64,000 nt of DNA from Flavobacteriales bacterium UBA4422 (GCA_002389645.1 DGQE01000026.1:27030-91029), one strand, 5' to 3'. Shown: positions 34,808 to 43,549, counted from the first letter of the stretch. Translations and numbers: made by a program. Notes: generated by a model not told the origin, from the letters alone.

Positions 34808-36013
34808 TCACATTTTCGAAAGCACACGCCAACTCAAGACAAGTCCAATCACCACAAGAACAGCCCCAAGCATCATAGGCGCACCAGGAAATTCTATAGG
34901 TGCGTCAGGGCCGGTAAAAAAGCCAAACAGCCCAGTCATAACAGGTGGACCTATAATGGATGTTGCACTCATCATGCTTGTCAATGCACCTTGTAATTCT
35001 CCTTGTTCGTTGGATGGAACTTCATTGGACATGATGCCTTGCAGTGCTGGTCCAGCAATACCACCCAAACAATACACCACCATATAAGGGTATACCAACC
35101 AACCATCACCAGCCAAAGAGAACAACACCAAACCGATCGCATACATGATCATTCCAACATAAACAGATGCATTCTCACCAATTTTAGGAATAAGCCAACG
35201 TATTAATACACCTTGAACTAAAGCACTCAATACTCCTACAAAACCTAAAGAATAACCTACTTCTGCTTCGCCCCATTCAAAGCGATACATTGTAAAGTAT
35301 GCCCATGTGCTTTGAACTGCATGAGAGGCAATGTAAACGAATACCATAGCAAAGATTAAACCTGATAGAACGGGATAGTGTCTAAGCTTCATTAAGCTAC
35401 CAACAGGATTAGCACGTTTCCAACTGAAATCTCTACGCTTTTCTAATGGCAATGATTCGGGAAGTATGAATAAACCATAGAGCCAATTTAAGAGCGATAA
35501 AACTGCTGCAGCGTAAAAAGGCACTCGTGGGCCAAATTCACCCAGCAAACCACCGATAACTGGCCCTACAATGAATCCTAATCCAAAAGCCGCACCGATC
35601 AATCCAAAATTAGCGGCCCGCTTTTCAGGGGCACTCACATCGGCTATGTAGGCTGCACCTGTAGTAAAACTTGCGCCCATTATTCCAGATAGAATTCTTC
35701 CTACAAACAACCACCATAGGTTTGGCGCTAAAGCCAAGAGTATATAATCCAATCCAAACCCAAATAAAGACACCAACAGCACTGGTCTTCGGCCGAACTT
35801 ATCGCTCAACGCACCAACGATAGGTGAAAAAATGAATTGAAAAAACGCATAGGCAAAAATCAGCCACCCACCATACTTCGATGCCGCGCTCAGGCCTTCG
35901 CAAGTAAGCTCCATAATCAAGCTTGGCATCACTGGAATGATAATTCCTATGCCCGTTACATCTAGAAGTAACGTGATGAAGATAAATCCAACTGCAGCTT
36001 GTTTATTTCGCAT
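34808..36013 (-). CDS. TetA-like MFS drug efflux transporter
   Basis: A 401-residue, 12-helix major facilitator of the TCR/tetracycline-resistance type. The signature loop 2-3 motif is present as GALSDKFGRRPVLL, and motif C (GxxxGPxxGG) appears as GFIVGPVIGGLLGEFG. These features are shared by proton-driven TetA efflux pumps, but many chromosomal members export other drugs or metabolites, so a tetracycline phenotype cannot be assumed. It is a lone gene with about 165 bases upstream that contain short repeats, and no TetR-type regulator lies next to it. Confidence 0.85.
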   Translation of the reverse strand: MRNKQAAVGFIFITLLLDVTGIGIIIPVMPSLIMELTCEGLSAASKYGGWLIFAYAFFQFIFSPIVGALSDKFGRRPVLLVSLFGFGLDYILLALAPNLWWLFVGRILSGIMGASFTTGAAYIADVSAPEKRAANFGLIGAAFGLGFIVGPVIGGLLGEFGPRVPFYAAAVLSLLNWLYGLFILPESLPLEKRRDFSWKRANPVGSLMKLRHYPVLSGLIFAMVFVYIASHAVQSTWAYFTMYRFEWGEAEVGYSLGFVGVLSALVQGVLIRWLIPKIGENASVYVGMIMYAIGLVLFSLAGDGWLVYPYMVVYCLGGIAGPALQGIMSNEVPSNEQGELQGALTSMMSATSIIGPPVMTGLFGFFTGPDAPIEFPGAPMMLGAVLVVIGLVLSWRVLSKM

Positions 36014-36046
36014 GATTTGATTGGCGCTGCAAATGTGGGGTTTGGG

Positions 36047-36100
36047 GATTTATAATTGATGATTTATAATTAATAATTCATGGTTCGTAGTTCAAGGTTA
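36047..36100 (+). repeat. short direct repeats plus GTTCGTAG-family element
   Basis: GGATTTATAATTGAT is followed directly by GATTTATAATTAATAATTC, giving a tandem of the same 11-base unit. Then comes TTCATGGTTCGTAGTTCAAG and GTTA, a member of the dispersed repeat family at 29802 and 39664. Next to it lies an ATGG microsatellite (36110-36122). The 165-base gap has nothing else I can identify. Confidence 0.5.
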
Positions 36101-36179
36101 AGTGGTTTTGATGGATGGATGGAACGATGAACTCTTCGCCTCCTCTCTCTCTTCCACTTTTCACCAAACATTAACCTGC

Positions 36180-37133
36180 CTAAGCAATTGCCCTTGAAAG
36201 CCGATCATTTATCGCCCGTCCTAATCCATAATCTGGCAGACGTTGCACAATGAGTGATTGAATCGAATCATTGTCATCCCAAGCTCTGAGGGCATTGTAG
36301 AAGTTTTGGGCTGCCTCATCATGGGAGCTAGCCTCAGAGAGGTAAATAACATTTCCTTCAGGCACATCATCAACAGTCAAGTCAAATAGAATAAATGCAC
36401 AACCTTTTTTATGAATAGCATTCAATTCTTCTTGATTTTCAATGGCTGTAACTCGCTTGGCAGGCGCATAATGCTTTATCAACATACCTGGAGCCTCTGG
36501 CTTGGAAGAAGATGATTGAATCACTACCTCTCCGACCTCCATCTCTATCTCCTCGATGGCGATTCCGCCTAAACGATAAACTACCACTTCCCCATTTTCT
36601 ACTCCAACAATGGTTGATTCAATGCCTACTTGACAAGAGCCTCCATCCAAGATCATGCTAATCTTTCCGTCAAAATGCTTTTTCACATGATCTGCTGCAG
36701 TTGGACTTACATACCCAAATGGGTTTGCACTTGGGGCGGCAACAGGAAAATCACACAAGGAAAGCATTTCAAGCGTAAGCGGATGGCTGGGTATGCGCAC
36801 GGCAACGCGCGGCAGTCCTGCTGTTACAACATCTGAAATCATCCATGACTTTTCCATCAGAACTGTCAACGGTCCAGGCCAAAACTTCTGAGTCAAAGGC
36901 TTTAGTATTTCAGGAATAAACATTCCCCATTGATCAATTTTATCCATCGAATCAGTGTGGATGATTAACGGATCATAGAATGGTCGATTCTTAACAGCAA
37001 AGATGGATTTTACAGCATCTGGATTAAAGGCATTCGCCCCCATTCCATACACCGTTTCAGTGGGAATAGCCACTAATTCACCATTCTTAAGGAATGACGA
37101 TGCTGATCTTACATCTCTGTTTATTAGCGTCAT
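36180..37133 (-). CDS. L-threonylcarbamoyladenylate synthase (Sua5 type)
   Basis: A 317-residue enzyme with an N-terminal YrdC/TsaC domain and a C-terminal Sua5 domain. It makes threonylcarbamoyl-AMP from Thr, bicarbonate and ATP for the universal t6A modification of ANN-decoding tRNAs. Visible motifs are PTETVYGMGANAF, FYDPLIIHTDSM, the KFWPGPLTVLM segment and APSANPFGYVSPTAADHV of the YrdC fold. The Sua5 part has SSKPEAPGMLIKHYAP. It overlaps the end of pnuC by 4 bases (ATGA), so the pair is cotranscribed. The nearest named homologues are Sua5/YwlC. Confidence 0.92.
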   Translation of the reverse strand: MTLINRDVRSASSFLKNGELVAIPTETVYGMGANAFNPDAVKSIFAVKNRPFYDPLIIHTDSMDKIDQWGMFIPEILKPLTQKFWPGPLTVLMEKSWMISDVVTAGLPRVAVRIPSHPLTLEMLSLCDFPVAAPSANPFGYVSPTAADHVKKHFDGKISMILDGGSCQVGIESTIVGVENGEVVVYRLGGIAIEEIEMEVGEVVIQSSSSKPEAPGMLIKHYAPAKRVTAIENQEELNAIHKKGCAFILFDLTVDDVPEGNVIYLSEASSHDEAAQNFYNALRAWDDNDSIQSLIVQRLPDYGLGRAINDRLSRAIA

Positions 37134-37699
37134 AACACCTTTGACTTAAATTTTTTATTCCATTGATACAACCCTAGCACACTCAATGCGGCATATGCGA
37201 TCATCAACAAACTGTAGATGTGCAAACCACGCGACTGATATAGCCAAATGGATGTAGCATTGATAACAATCCAATACACCCAAGCACTAAGCACCTTATG
37301 TGCTTCCAGGTAGGTAGCTAAGAAACTAAAGGAGGTGGTTGTAGCATCAATAAAAGGGTTTTCAGCATCAGAATTGGTTTTAAAATACCAGCCAAGTAAA
37401 GCAGCTAGCAAAACACCACATCCAAATCCAACTAATGTCTTATTCAAGGGCCATTTTACAACGGGCATTGACTCACCTTTTCTCTTGTTCCAAACCCACC
37501 AGCCATATACTCCCATTACGGCATAAAACAGGTAAAGAATGGATTCTGAATAGAGTTTCGCCTCGATAAAAAGATAGATGCTAAGTAGTGACGACACAAT
37601 TCCAAAACTCCAGCACCAGATATTCTCGTGCATCAATAACACAAGAAACGCCAAGCTAAGAATTACAGAAACTACTTCTATGATGATATCGAGATTCAA
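37130..37699 (-). CDS. pnuC: nicotinamide riboside transporter PnuC
   Basis: A 189-residue membrane protein with seven predicted helices and the PnuC pattern: ENIWCWSFGIVSSLL, then YSESILYLFYAVMGVYGWW with a W-x-W-W signature, and later SAWVYWIVINATSIWLY. PnuC facilitates uptake of nicotinamide riboside for NAD synthesis. The start appears to be a TTG at 37699, because no in-frame ATG lies before the first helix and family members begin this way. It is translationally coupled to the t6A gene downstream. Confidence 0.88.
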   Translation of the reverse strand: MNLDIIIEVVSVILSLAFLVLLMHENIWCWSFGIVSSLLSIYLFIEAKLYSESILYLFYAVMGVYGWWVWNKRKGESMPVVKWPLNKTLVGFGCGVLLAALLGWYFKTNSDAENPFIDATTTSFSFLATYLEAHKVLSAWVYWIVINATSIWLYQSRGLHIYSLLMIAYAALSVLGLYQWNKKFKSKVL

Positions 37700-37809
37700 T
37701 ATGATATAAATAAGAGCGCAAAGATGCTGTTTGCGGATTAAAATAAGGCCGTTAATAAATGAAAAGCTGAACTGTCTAAACTCCTTGTTTATTGAGATAT
37801 ATTCATCGC

Positions 37810-38682
37810 ATGAAATTTTTGCAAGATCAGCTACCCCACGCTATGTTTACGCTATTGCTTAGTGCACTGAGTTTATCGGCCTTAGCACAAAAAGAAACCA
37901 TAAAGGCTAGCGCATATTTTGAAATAGATGAACGGGTTATATTTAATGGAAACGACCTTGATCGCGCGTTTAGTAGCATTCCAAAAAATTCAAGTGCTCG
38001 TGTAGTTGGATATGCAGATCATGCTGGCGACACTGCTTATAACATTTCACTATCTGAAGATCGAGCGCAAGCTGTTGTAGATTTTTTAATGAATCGCAGT
38101 GAAGGGCGTTTAGATATCATATCTGTAGAAGGAAAAGGCGAATTGCCTCCAACGAATACTGACGCAGGAGATGCATTGGCTAGAAGAGTTGATGTCTATT
38201 TTGACTACACCAGAAAAAATACTGCTGTAAAGCCCGCTCCTCCTTCACCTCCTTCACCAAGTCATGTAGATGAAAAGCCCATGGAAGAGAGCTTTGAAAT
38301 TGATACTGTTTCAAAAGAAAACATTGTTATGAAGGGGCTTTCCTTCATTGGAGGAAGACATTTTCCGACCCGAGAATCGATGCCCGAATTATATCGATTG
38401 GTAGAGACCATGAATAAATATCCAACACTCGAAATTGAGATACAAGGCCACATTTGCTGTGACTACACCAAGCCAGACGGAATGGATAATGACACGGGAG
38501 AACCTATTCTATCTAAAAACAGAGCCAAATATGTGTATGAGTTTTTAGAATTGAATGGCATTGAGTCATCGCGTATGACCTACATTGGTTTGGGGAGCAC
38601 TCAACCCAAAGTATTTCCTGAAAAAACAGAAGAAGATCAGCAGACCAACCGCAGGGTTGAGATAAAGATCACAAACCTCTAG
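37810..38682 (+). CDS. protein with two OmpA-like domains
   Basis: A 290-residue exported protein. The ATG at 37810 gives a signal peptide ending near LSALAQ. A TTG 18 bases upstream is less likely. It has two peptidoglycan-binding OmpA C-terminal-like domains. The first (about 37-135) has GYADHAGD and LSEDRAQAVVDFL. The second (about 170-290) has IEIQGHICCD, LSKNRAKYVYEFL and NRRVEIKI. A Pro/Ser-rich linker (about 145-160) joins them. The double arrangement without a beta-barrel suggests a periplasmic anchor. The cysteine pair in GHICCD is unusual for the family. Confidence 0.78.
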   Translation: MKFLQDQLPHAMFTLLLSALSLSALAQKETIKASAYFEIDERVIFNGNDLDRAFSSIPKNSSARVVGYADHAGDTAYNISLSEDRAQAVVDFLMNRSEGRLDIISVEGKGELPPTNTDAGDALARRVDVYFDYTRKNTAVKPAPPSPPSPSHVDEKPMEESFEIDTVSKENIVMKGLSFIGGRHFPTRESMPELYRLVETMNKYPTLEIEIQGHICCDYTKPDGMDNDTGEPILSKNRAKYVYEFLELNGIESSRMTYIGLGSTQPKVFPEKTEEDQQTNRRVEIKITNL

Positions 38683-38715
38683 CAGCTTCATTTTCAAGGT
38701 GGTGAGGCAGGTCAC

Positions 38716-38745
38716 TTGCTCACCCCTTTTAGGTTGTTACTTTTG
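38716..38745 (+). promoter_or_regulatory. promoter of the hydroxyacyl-CoA dehydrogenase gene
   Basis: TTG (38716-38718) and a perfect -7 box TACTTTTG (38738-38745) are separated by 19 bases, matching the Bacteroidota consensus. The predicted start is about 25 nt before the ATG at 38777. This also shows that the start at 38777 is more likely than any upstream one, which would lie within the promoter. Confidence 0.6.
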
Positions 38746-38776
38746 TGCGGATTTTAAACAAACTCACATTTACACA

Positions 38777-39667
38777 ATGAAGAAAATCGCAGTAATTGGA
38801 GCGGGAACAATGGGCAACGGAATTGCTCATGTGTTTGCTCAAAGCGGATACGATGTAAACCTCATCGACCTTTCTCAAGACAGTCTAGATAGAGCTATAG
38901 CAACAATCACCAAGAATTTGGATCGAATGGTGAGCAAAGAGAAGATTACCGAAAACGACAAGGCCGAAACCCTTGAGAGAATTACAGGTGTTACTCAAAT
39001 GGTTGACGGTGTTAAAGATCGCGACTTGGTAGTTGAAGCAGCTACTGAAAATGTTGATTTGAAGTTGAAGATCTTCAAGCAATTGGATGAAAATACTCCT
39101 GAAGGATGTATTTTGGCTACCAATACCTCTTCTATTTCCATTACAAAAATTGCTGCGGTTACCAGTCGTCCTGACAAAGTAATCGGAATGCATTTTATGA
39201 ATCCAGTGCCTGTAATGAAGCTGGTAGAAATAATCCATGGCTATGCAACCTCTGATGAGGTTACTAAAGTCATTATGGATGCGAGCAAGAGCTTAAAGAA
39301 GATACCGGTAGAAGTAAATGACTATCCAGGGTTTGTGGCGAATAGAATCCTCATGCCAATGATCAATGAAGCTATTATTACATTGCATGAAGGTGTAGCT
39401 GGTGTTGAAGAAATTGACACGGTTATGAAACTAGGAATGGCGCACCCAATGGGACCTCTTCAGCTGGCTGACTTTATTGGTTTAGATGTATGTCTTTCAA
39501 TTATGAATGTATTGCATGATGGATTCGGAAATGGAAAATACGCCCCATGCCCATTGCTAGTAAATATGGTAACAGCAGGTAAACTTGGTGTCAAGTCCGG
39601 TGAGGGTTTCTACAGCTGGACACACGGAACGAAGGAGATTGTATTAGCAGATAATTTTACCAAGTAG
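38777..39667 (+). CDS. 3-hydroxybutyryl/3-hydroxyacyl-CoA dehydrogenase
   Basis: A 296-residue NAD-dependent enzyme that oxidises 3-hydroxyacyl-CoA (or reduces acetoacetyl-CoA). The Rossmann motif GAGTMGNGIAHVFA is at residues 8-21. The catalytic His lies in GMHFMNPVPVMKLVEI, the Ser/Asn pair in NTSSISITKI, and the C-terminal dimerisation domain has NDYPGFVANRI and HPMGPLQLADFIGLD. The length is typical of the single-domain Hbd type rather than the fused FadB type. It has its own promoter (38716-38745), and its stop codon overlaps the first bases of a short repeat. Confidence 0.93.
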   Translation: MKKIAVIGAGTMGNGIAHVFAQSGYDVNLIDLSQDSLDRAIATITKNLDRMVSKEKITENDKAETLERITGVTQMVDGVKDRDLVVEAATENVDLKLKIFKQLDENTPEGCILATNTSSISITKIAAVTSRPDKVIGMHFMNPVPVMKLVEIIHGYATSDEVTKVIMDASKSLKKIPVEVNDYPGFVANRILMPMINEAIITLHEGVAGVEEIDTVMKLGMAHPMGPLQLADFIGLDVCLSIMNVLHDGFGNGKYAPCPLLVNMVTAGKLGVKSGEGFYSWTHGTKEIVLADNFTK

Positions 39668-39700
39668 TTCGTGGTTCGTGGTTCGTGGTTCAAGATTAGG
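39664..39700 (+). repeat. left inverted-repeat arm of the four-helix-bundle cassette
   Basis: The stretch holds three tandem copies of GTTCGTG (GTAGTTCGTGGTTCGTGG at its start), followed by TTCAAGATTAGG. The 13-mer at 39671-39683 pairs as an inverted repeat with 40124-40136 (12 of 13 bases). The same family occurs at 29802 and 36076 without a gene. Confidence 0.7.
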
Positions 39701-39715
39701 TAGAAAACAGAAGTA

Positions 39716-40144
39716 ATGCCTTCAATAAAGAGATTTGAAGATTTAGAAATATGGCAAGCAGCTCGAGAGCAGTCTCAAGAATGCTACAGGCTTTCTCGAA
39801 TATCAAGAGTCGAGTGCGATTACGATCTACAAAACGCATTGCCAAAAACTAGTGGATCAGTCATGGATAATATTGCGGAAGGCTTTGGTAGAGGCGGAAA
39901 TAAAGAGTTTGTTCAATTTCTTTCTATTGCCTCAGCGTCATGTGCAGAAGTCAAATCTCAGTTGTATCGATTCTCAGACCGTCCTTATTGTAAAGAAGAA
40001 ACCACACTAGTCATTGAAAAATGTGAAACACTTAAAAACAGAATAAACGCATTCATTTATTATTTAAAAAACTCAGAAAAGAAAGGTTATAAATTCATGG
40101 AAGACGATTCAACTTATGGAGCCAACCATGAACCACTAACCTAA
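39716..40144 (+). CDS. four-helix-bundle protein (S23/IVP family)
   Basis: A 142-residue protein of the TIGR02436 four-helix-bundle family, which also includes ORFs found inside 23S rRNA intervening sequences and Avd-like proteins of diversity-generating retroelements. The signature parts are FEDLEIWQAARE at the N-terminus, then GSVMDNIAEGFGRGGNKEFVQFLSIA in the middle helices. The basic/acidic composition suggests an RNA- or DNA-binding oligomer, but its function is unknown. The last codons (NHEPLT) are encoded by the right-hand inverted repeat, so the gene and its flanking repeat have a shared history. No reverse transcriptase or rRNA is nearby. Confidence 0.85.
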   Translation: MPSIKRFEDLEIWQAAREQSQECYRLSRISRVECDYDLQNALPKTSGSVMDNIAEGFGRGGNKEFVQFLSIASASCAEVKSQLYRFSDRPYCKEETTLVIEKCETLKNRINAFIYYLKNSEKKGYKFMEDDSTYGANHEPLT

Positions 40145-40145
40145 T
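40124..40145 (-). repeat. right inverted-repeat arm of the four-helix-bundle cassette
   Basis: AACCATGAACCACTAACC followed by TAAT reads, on the minus strand, as ATTAGG then TTAGTGGTTCATGGTT, the same repeat family as 39664-39700 but in the opposite orientation. Thirteen bases (40124-40136) match the left arm at 12 positions. It forms the last coding codons and stop of the four-helix-bundle gene. Confidence 0.7.
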
Positions 40146-40167
40146 TAACCCAAAAACAACACATAAT

Positions 40168-41796
40168 ATGCCTAAAGGAATTTACCAAATACCCTATCCA
40201 GATAATGAGCCTATAAATAGCTATGAGCCGGGCTCACCTGAATTGAAATCTCTTCTTGCCAAGTATGATGAGATGTACAATCAATCTCCGATTGATGTAC
40301 CCATGTATATCGGTGGTAAAGAAGTTCGTACAAACAACAAAATGCCAATGTCTCCTCCGCACGATCATGCAAAGGTGTTGGGTCATTTCAACTATGGAGA
40401 TGCATCACACGTGCAAGATGCTATTGACGCTGCCCTCAAAGCAAAGAAAGATTGGTCTGACTTGCCTTGGGAACACCGCGCTAGCATTTTCATTAAAGCT
40501 GCTGACCTATTAGCAGGCCCCTTTCGAGATAAGATGAATGCCGCAACTATGTTGGCTCAATCAAAGAATGTTTTTCAGTCGGAAATTGATGCAGCATGTG
40601 AACTGATTGACTTCTTGAAGTTCAATGTGCATTACATGCAAGAGATATATTCAACCCAGCCAGATTCTCAAGATGGCGTTTGGAACCGACTAGAGTACCG
40701 ACCTTTAGAAGGATTTGTTTTTGCAATATCTCCCTTTAACTTTACTGCTATTGCCGCTAACTTGCCTGCTTCTGCGGCAATGATGGGAAATACAGTAGTA
40801 TGGAAGCCTGCAGAAAGTCAGATGTATTCTGCACAAGTGATCATGGAGCTATTTAAAGAAGCTGGTCTTCCTGATGGTGTAATAAACATGGTTACAGTTG
40901 ATGGTCCTGTGGCAGGAGATGTAGTTTTCAAGCATAAGGATTTTGCTGGATTGCATTTTACTGGTTCTACTGGAGTATTCCAACATTTATGGAAGGAGAT
41001 TGGAAACAACATTGGTAACTATAGATCATATCCTCGCATTGTTGGAGAAACAGGCGGAAAAGACTTCATTATGGTTCATCCAAGTGCTCGACCTAAGCAA
41101 GTAAGCACAGCTATTTCTCGAGGTGCATTTGAGTTTCAAGGACAAAAATGTTCTGCAGCATCGCGTGCCTATATCCCAGCTAGCATGTGGGAGGAAGTTA
41201 AAGGATATGTGATTGAAGATGTCAAGTCTTTTAAAATGGGATCGCCAGCCGATACTAGCAACTTTATTACAGCCGTAATTGATAAAAGAGCTTTTGACAA
41301 AATAGCTGGTTATCTTGATTTCATCAAAGAGCAAAAAGATGCTGAGATCATTGTTGGAGGAAACTATGATGACAGCAAAGGCTATTTCATTGAGCCAACG
41401 GTTGTTGTTACATCAAACCCACACTTCCGAACAATGGAAGAGGAGATTTTTGGCCCAGTGATGACGGTATATGTTTATGAAGATGATATGTTCTTGGAAA
41501 CAATGCAGATCTTAAATGAGACTTCACCTTATGCGCTTACAGGAAGTATTCTTTCTCAAGACAGATACGCTATCGATTTAGCTTGCAAAACGCTTCAGGA
41601 TACAGCTGGTAACTTCTACATCAATGATAAGCCAACGGGTGCGGTTGTGAATCAACAACCATTTGGTGGAGCAAGAGGTTCAGGCACGAATGATAAAGCT
41701 GGGTCTCAATGGAACTTGATTCGTTGGGTGAGCCCTCGAACCATCAAAGAAACGTTCGTCACCCCCACTAATTATCGCTATCCTTTCTTAGGATAG
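40168..41796 (+). CDS. pruA: L-glutamate gamma-semialdehyde dehydrogenase
   Basis: A 542-residue aldehyde dehydrogenase that oxidises glutamate semialdehyde (in equilibrium with pyrroline-5-carboxylate) to glutamate, the second step of proline breakdown. The NAD site lies in the PFNFTAIAANLPASAAMMGNT region, the general base Glu in the VGETGGKDF segment, and the nucleophilic Cys in FQGQKCSAASRAY. The length matches the monofunctional P5CDH group (about 540). No proline dehydrogenase gene is adjacent. It follows the four-helix-bundle gene by 23 bases and ends on a clear terminator. Confidence 0.93.
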   Translation: MPKGIYQIPYPDNEPINSYEPGSPELKSLLAKYDEMYNQSPIDVPMYIGGKEVRTNNKMPMSPPHDHAKVLGHFNYGDASHVQDAIDAALKAKKDWSDLPWEHRASIFIKAADLLAGPFRDKMNAATMLAQSKNVFQSEIDAACELIDFLKFNVHYMQEIYSTQPDSQDGVWNRLEYRPLEGFVFAISPFNFTAIAANLPASAAMMGNTVVWKPAESQMYSAQVIMELFKEAGLPDGVINMVTVDGPVAGDVVFKHKDFAGLHFTGSTGVFQHLWKEIGNNIGNYRSYPRIVGETGGKDFIMVHPSARPKQVSTAISRGAFEFQGQKCSAASRAYIPASMWEEVKGYVIEDVKSFKMGSPADTSNFITAVIDKRAFDKIAGYLDFIKEQKDAEIIVGGNYDDSKGYFIEPTVVVTSNPHFRTMEEEIFGPVMTVYVYEDDMFLETMQILNETSPYALTGSILSQDRYAIDLACKTLQDTAGNFYINDKPTGAVVNQQPFGGARGSGTNDKAGSQWNLIRWVSPRTIKETFVTPTNYRYPFLG

Positions 41797-41817
41797 TAGT
41801 TCAGTAAACTATATTCA

Positions 41818-41853
41818 AATCCGCCTGATCATAGATTGGGCGGATTTTTTTTG
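41818..41853 (+). terminator. terminator of pruA
   Basis: AATCCGCC (41818-41825) pairs with GGCGGATT (41839-41846) around a 13-base loop, followed by a run of T up to about 41852. It lies between pruA and the convergent LytTR regulator gene. Confidence 0.85.
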
Positions 41854-41855
41854 AT

Positions 41856-42584
41856 CTATATTCCAAGTACCTCTTTCAGAAGTTGATAGCCAGACTTACT
41901 GACTTGAAGCTTTTCTCCGGAGGTAAGAATGGCAATATGACTCGTTTTTTCATAAGGCTCAATGCGCGTGATATAATTTACGTTAGCCATAAAAGAGCGA
42001 TGGATACGAATGAATAGCTCAGAAGGAAGAACGTTCTCATAGTGCTTTAAGGTGATTTTCTTCATAAAAACTCCATCAGCACAGTGAATTTTCACGTAAT
42101 CATCATCGGCTTCTAAAAAACGAATGTCTTTGTGTGCAATGATTTTAATTTGACCATTGTCTCGAAGAACGATCCTGTTAGAAGTCTGCGTTGCCGAAAG
42201 CTCTTGCACATCGTCTTGCTTCATTCTAGGCTGGTTCCTGAGGCGCACCATGGCTTGATCAAACCGCTCCTGGCTATATGGCTTCAATAAATAATCTACA
42301 GCATTGTTTTCAAATGCTTTGATGGCATATTCTTCAAATGCGGTGGTGAAAATAATGGCTGGAAGCTCATCTTCATCGATAAGTTCTAGCATTTCAAGCC
42401 CTGTAATTTTAGGCATTTGCACATCAAGGAAAATCAAATCAGGCTTGAGGTCAGTGATCATTTTTAATGCTCGGAAACCATCATTACACTCGCCAATCAC
42501 CTCTATATCTGAATGCAGTGCTAAGTATTCTTTGGTCACTGAAATAGCCAAAGGCTCATCATCTATAATAATGGCTCTGATCAT
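41856..42584 (-). CDS. LytTR-family response regulator
   Basis: A 242-residue response regulator with a REC domain (about 1-120) that has the acidic pocket IIDDEPLA, phosphoacceptor Asp54 in LIFLDVQMP and the conserved Lys in YLLKPYS. A LytTR DNA-binding domain occupies about 140-240, with IRFLEADDDYVKIH and FIRIHRSFMANVNYI. It overlaps its partner histidine kinase gene by 4 bases. Such pairs usually regulate envelope or adaptation genes in Bacteroidota. The target genes are not identifiable here. Confidence 0.93.
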   Translation of the reverse strand: MIRAIIIDDEPLAISVTKEYLALHSDIEVIGECNDGFRALKMITDLKPDLIFLDVQMPKITGLEMLELIDEDELPAIIFTTAFEEYAIKAFENNAVDYLLKPYSQERFDQAMVRLRNQPRMKQDDVQELSATQTSNRIVLRDNGQIKIIAHKDIRFLEADDDYVKIHCADGVFMKKITLKHYENVLPSELFIRIHRSFMANVNYITRIEPYEKTSHIAILTSGEKLQVSKSGYQLLKEVLGI

Positions 42585-43456
42585 GTTTGTTGAGGTACTT
42601 TTAATGTGGCAATAAACGAATTTTCTGTTTTATGGGTTGTCAATAGGTCATCCCTTCCGTATGTCAAATACAACCTACGCTTGATGGCAGTCAGCCCAAA
42701 ACGTGTTCCTTCTTGAGTAGAAACATCAGCGTCAATCGGGTTGGCGATAGATATCTCTAAAAAACCATCAGTCTTTTTCACAATTACATCGATCATCACA
42801 TCTTCTGTGGTTCCATACAAGCCAAACTTTATGGCATTCTCCATCAATGGCTGCAATAATAGTGGCGGTAAACTAAGTATTAATGCATCATCGGCAATGT
42901 CCAAATTGGTTTGCAGCCGATGTCCAAACCTCACTTTTTCAATTTCCAGGTACAACTGAACGTGCTCCAGTTCTTTAGTGAATTCAATCTTTGCTTGATC
43001 AGTTTTAATGGTGCCACGCAAAAAAGCACTGAGCTGTTGAACCATCTTCCGTGCTTCCTTCGGCTCAGCAACAATGGGCGCGTTGATTGAGTTTAGGCTG
43101 TTGAATAAAAAATGAGGCTGCAATTGATGCCTCAATTTTAATAGCTCAGCTTCTTTGCTAAGTTTTTCCGCTTCATCCCTCCTATCTTGAGAAATTGACT
43201 GTTCCTTTATTTCACTGAACTGCATTCCCAATCCGATGGCAGCCGCATTCGCCAAAAACGCGAATCCACCATGAAAAAACAACGCCTTATCTGAAAACCC
43301 TTCTAGCCCGATGCCATCGAAAAAATATGATAGAACTAACTGGTCAAGCACAACCACAATAGCACTCGCTATACTGGCTGCTGAAATTAGATATATGGCT
43401 CTGTCTGTGCTAGGTGAAAAATAGCGAATGGAGTTAATACTCACAAAGAGAGACAA
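42581..43456 (-). CDS. LytS-type sensor histidine kinase
   Basis: A 291-residue histidine kinase of the LytS/YehU type. Two predicted membrane helices (about 15-40 and 58-80) are followed by a coiled coil, then the His-kinase motif RHQLQPHFLFNSLNSI with the phosphoacceptor His, and a HATPase domain with PLLLQPLMENAIKFGL. The frame begins directly after an in-frame TGA with a TTG at 43456, so the protein has only two N-terminal helices, fewer than many relatives. The next gene upstream ends 93 bases away, leaving no room for a longer N-terminus. It is the partner of the LytTR regulator. Confidence 0.85.
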   Translation of the reverse strand: MSLFVSINSIRYFSPSTDRAIYLISAASIASAIVVVLDQLVLSYFFDGIGLEGFSDKALFFHGGFAFLANAAAIGLGMQFSEIKEQSISQDRRDEAEKLSKEAELLKLRHQLQPHFLFNSLNSINAPIVAEPKEARKMVQQLSAFLRGTIKTDQAKIEFTKELEHVQLYLEIEKVRFGHRLQTNLDIADDALILSLPPLLLQPLMENAIKFGLYGTTEDVMIDVIVKKTDGFLEISIANPIDADVSTQEGTRFGLTAIKRRLYLTYGRDDLLTTHKTENSFIATLKVPQQT

Positions 43457-43549
43457 TCACTTAGAGTCCCATTAAAACAATCGAATACTTGAATTTCATA
43501 AATATAGATTTAGACTTTTGGAAGATTTAATCCTTCAGTCCTTACACTT

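Noticed and set aside
34808..36013. A tetracycline resistance determinant
   Set aside because: The sequence is TetA-like, but it lacks the linked TetR regulator and the substrate cannot be told, so only the MFS family is called.
39671..40136. A 23S rRNA intervening sequence containing the four-helix-bundle gene
   Set aside because: No rRNA sequence flanks the gene. It lies between a dehydrogenase gene and pruA.
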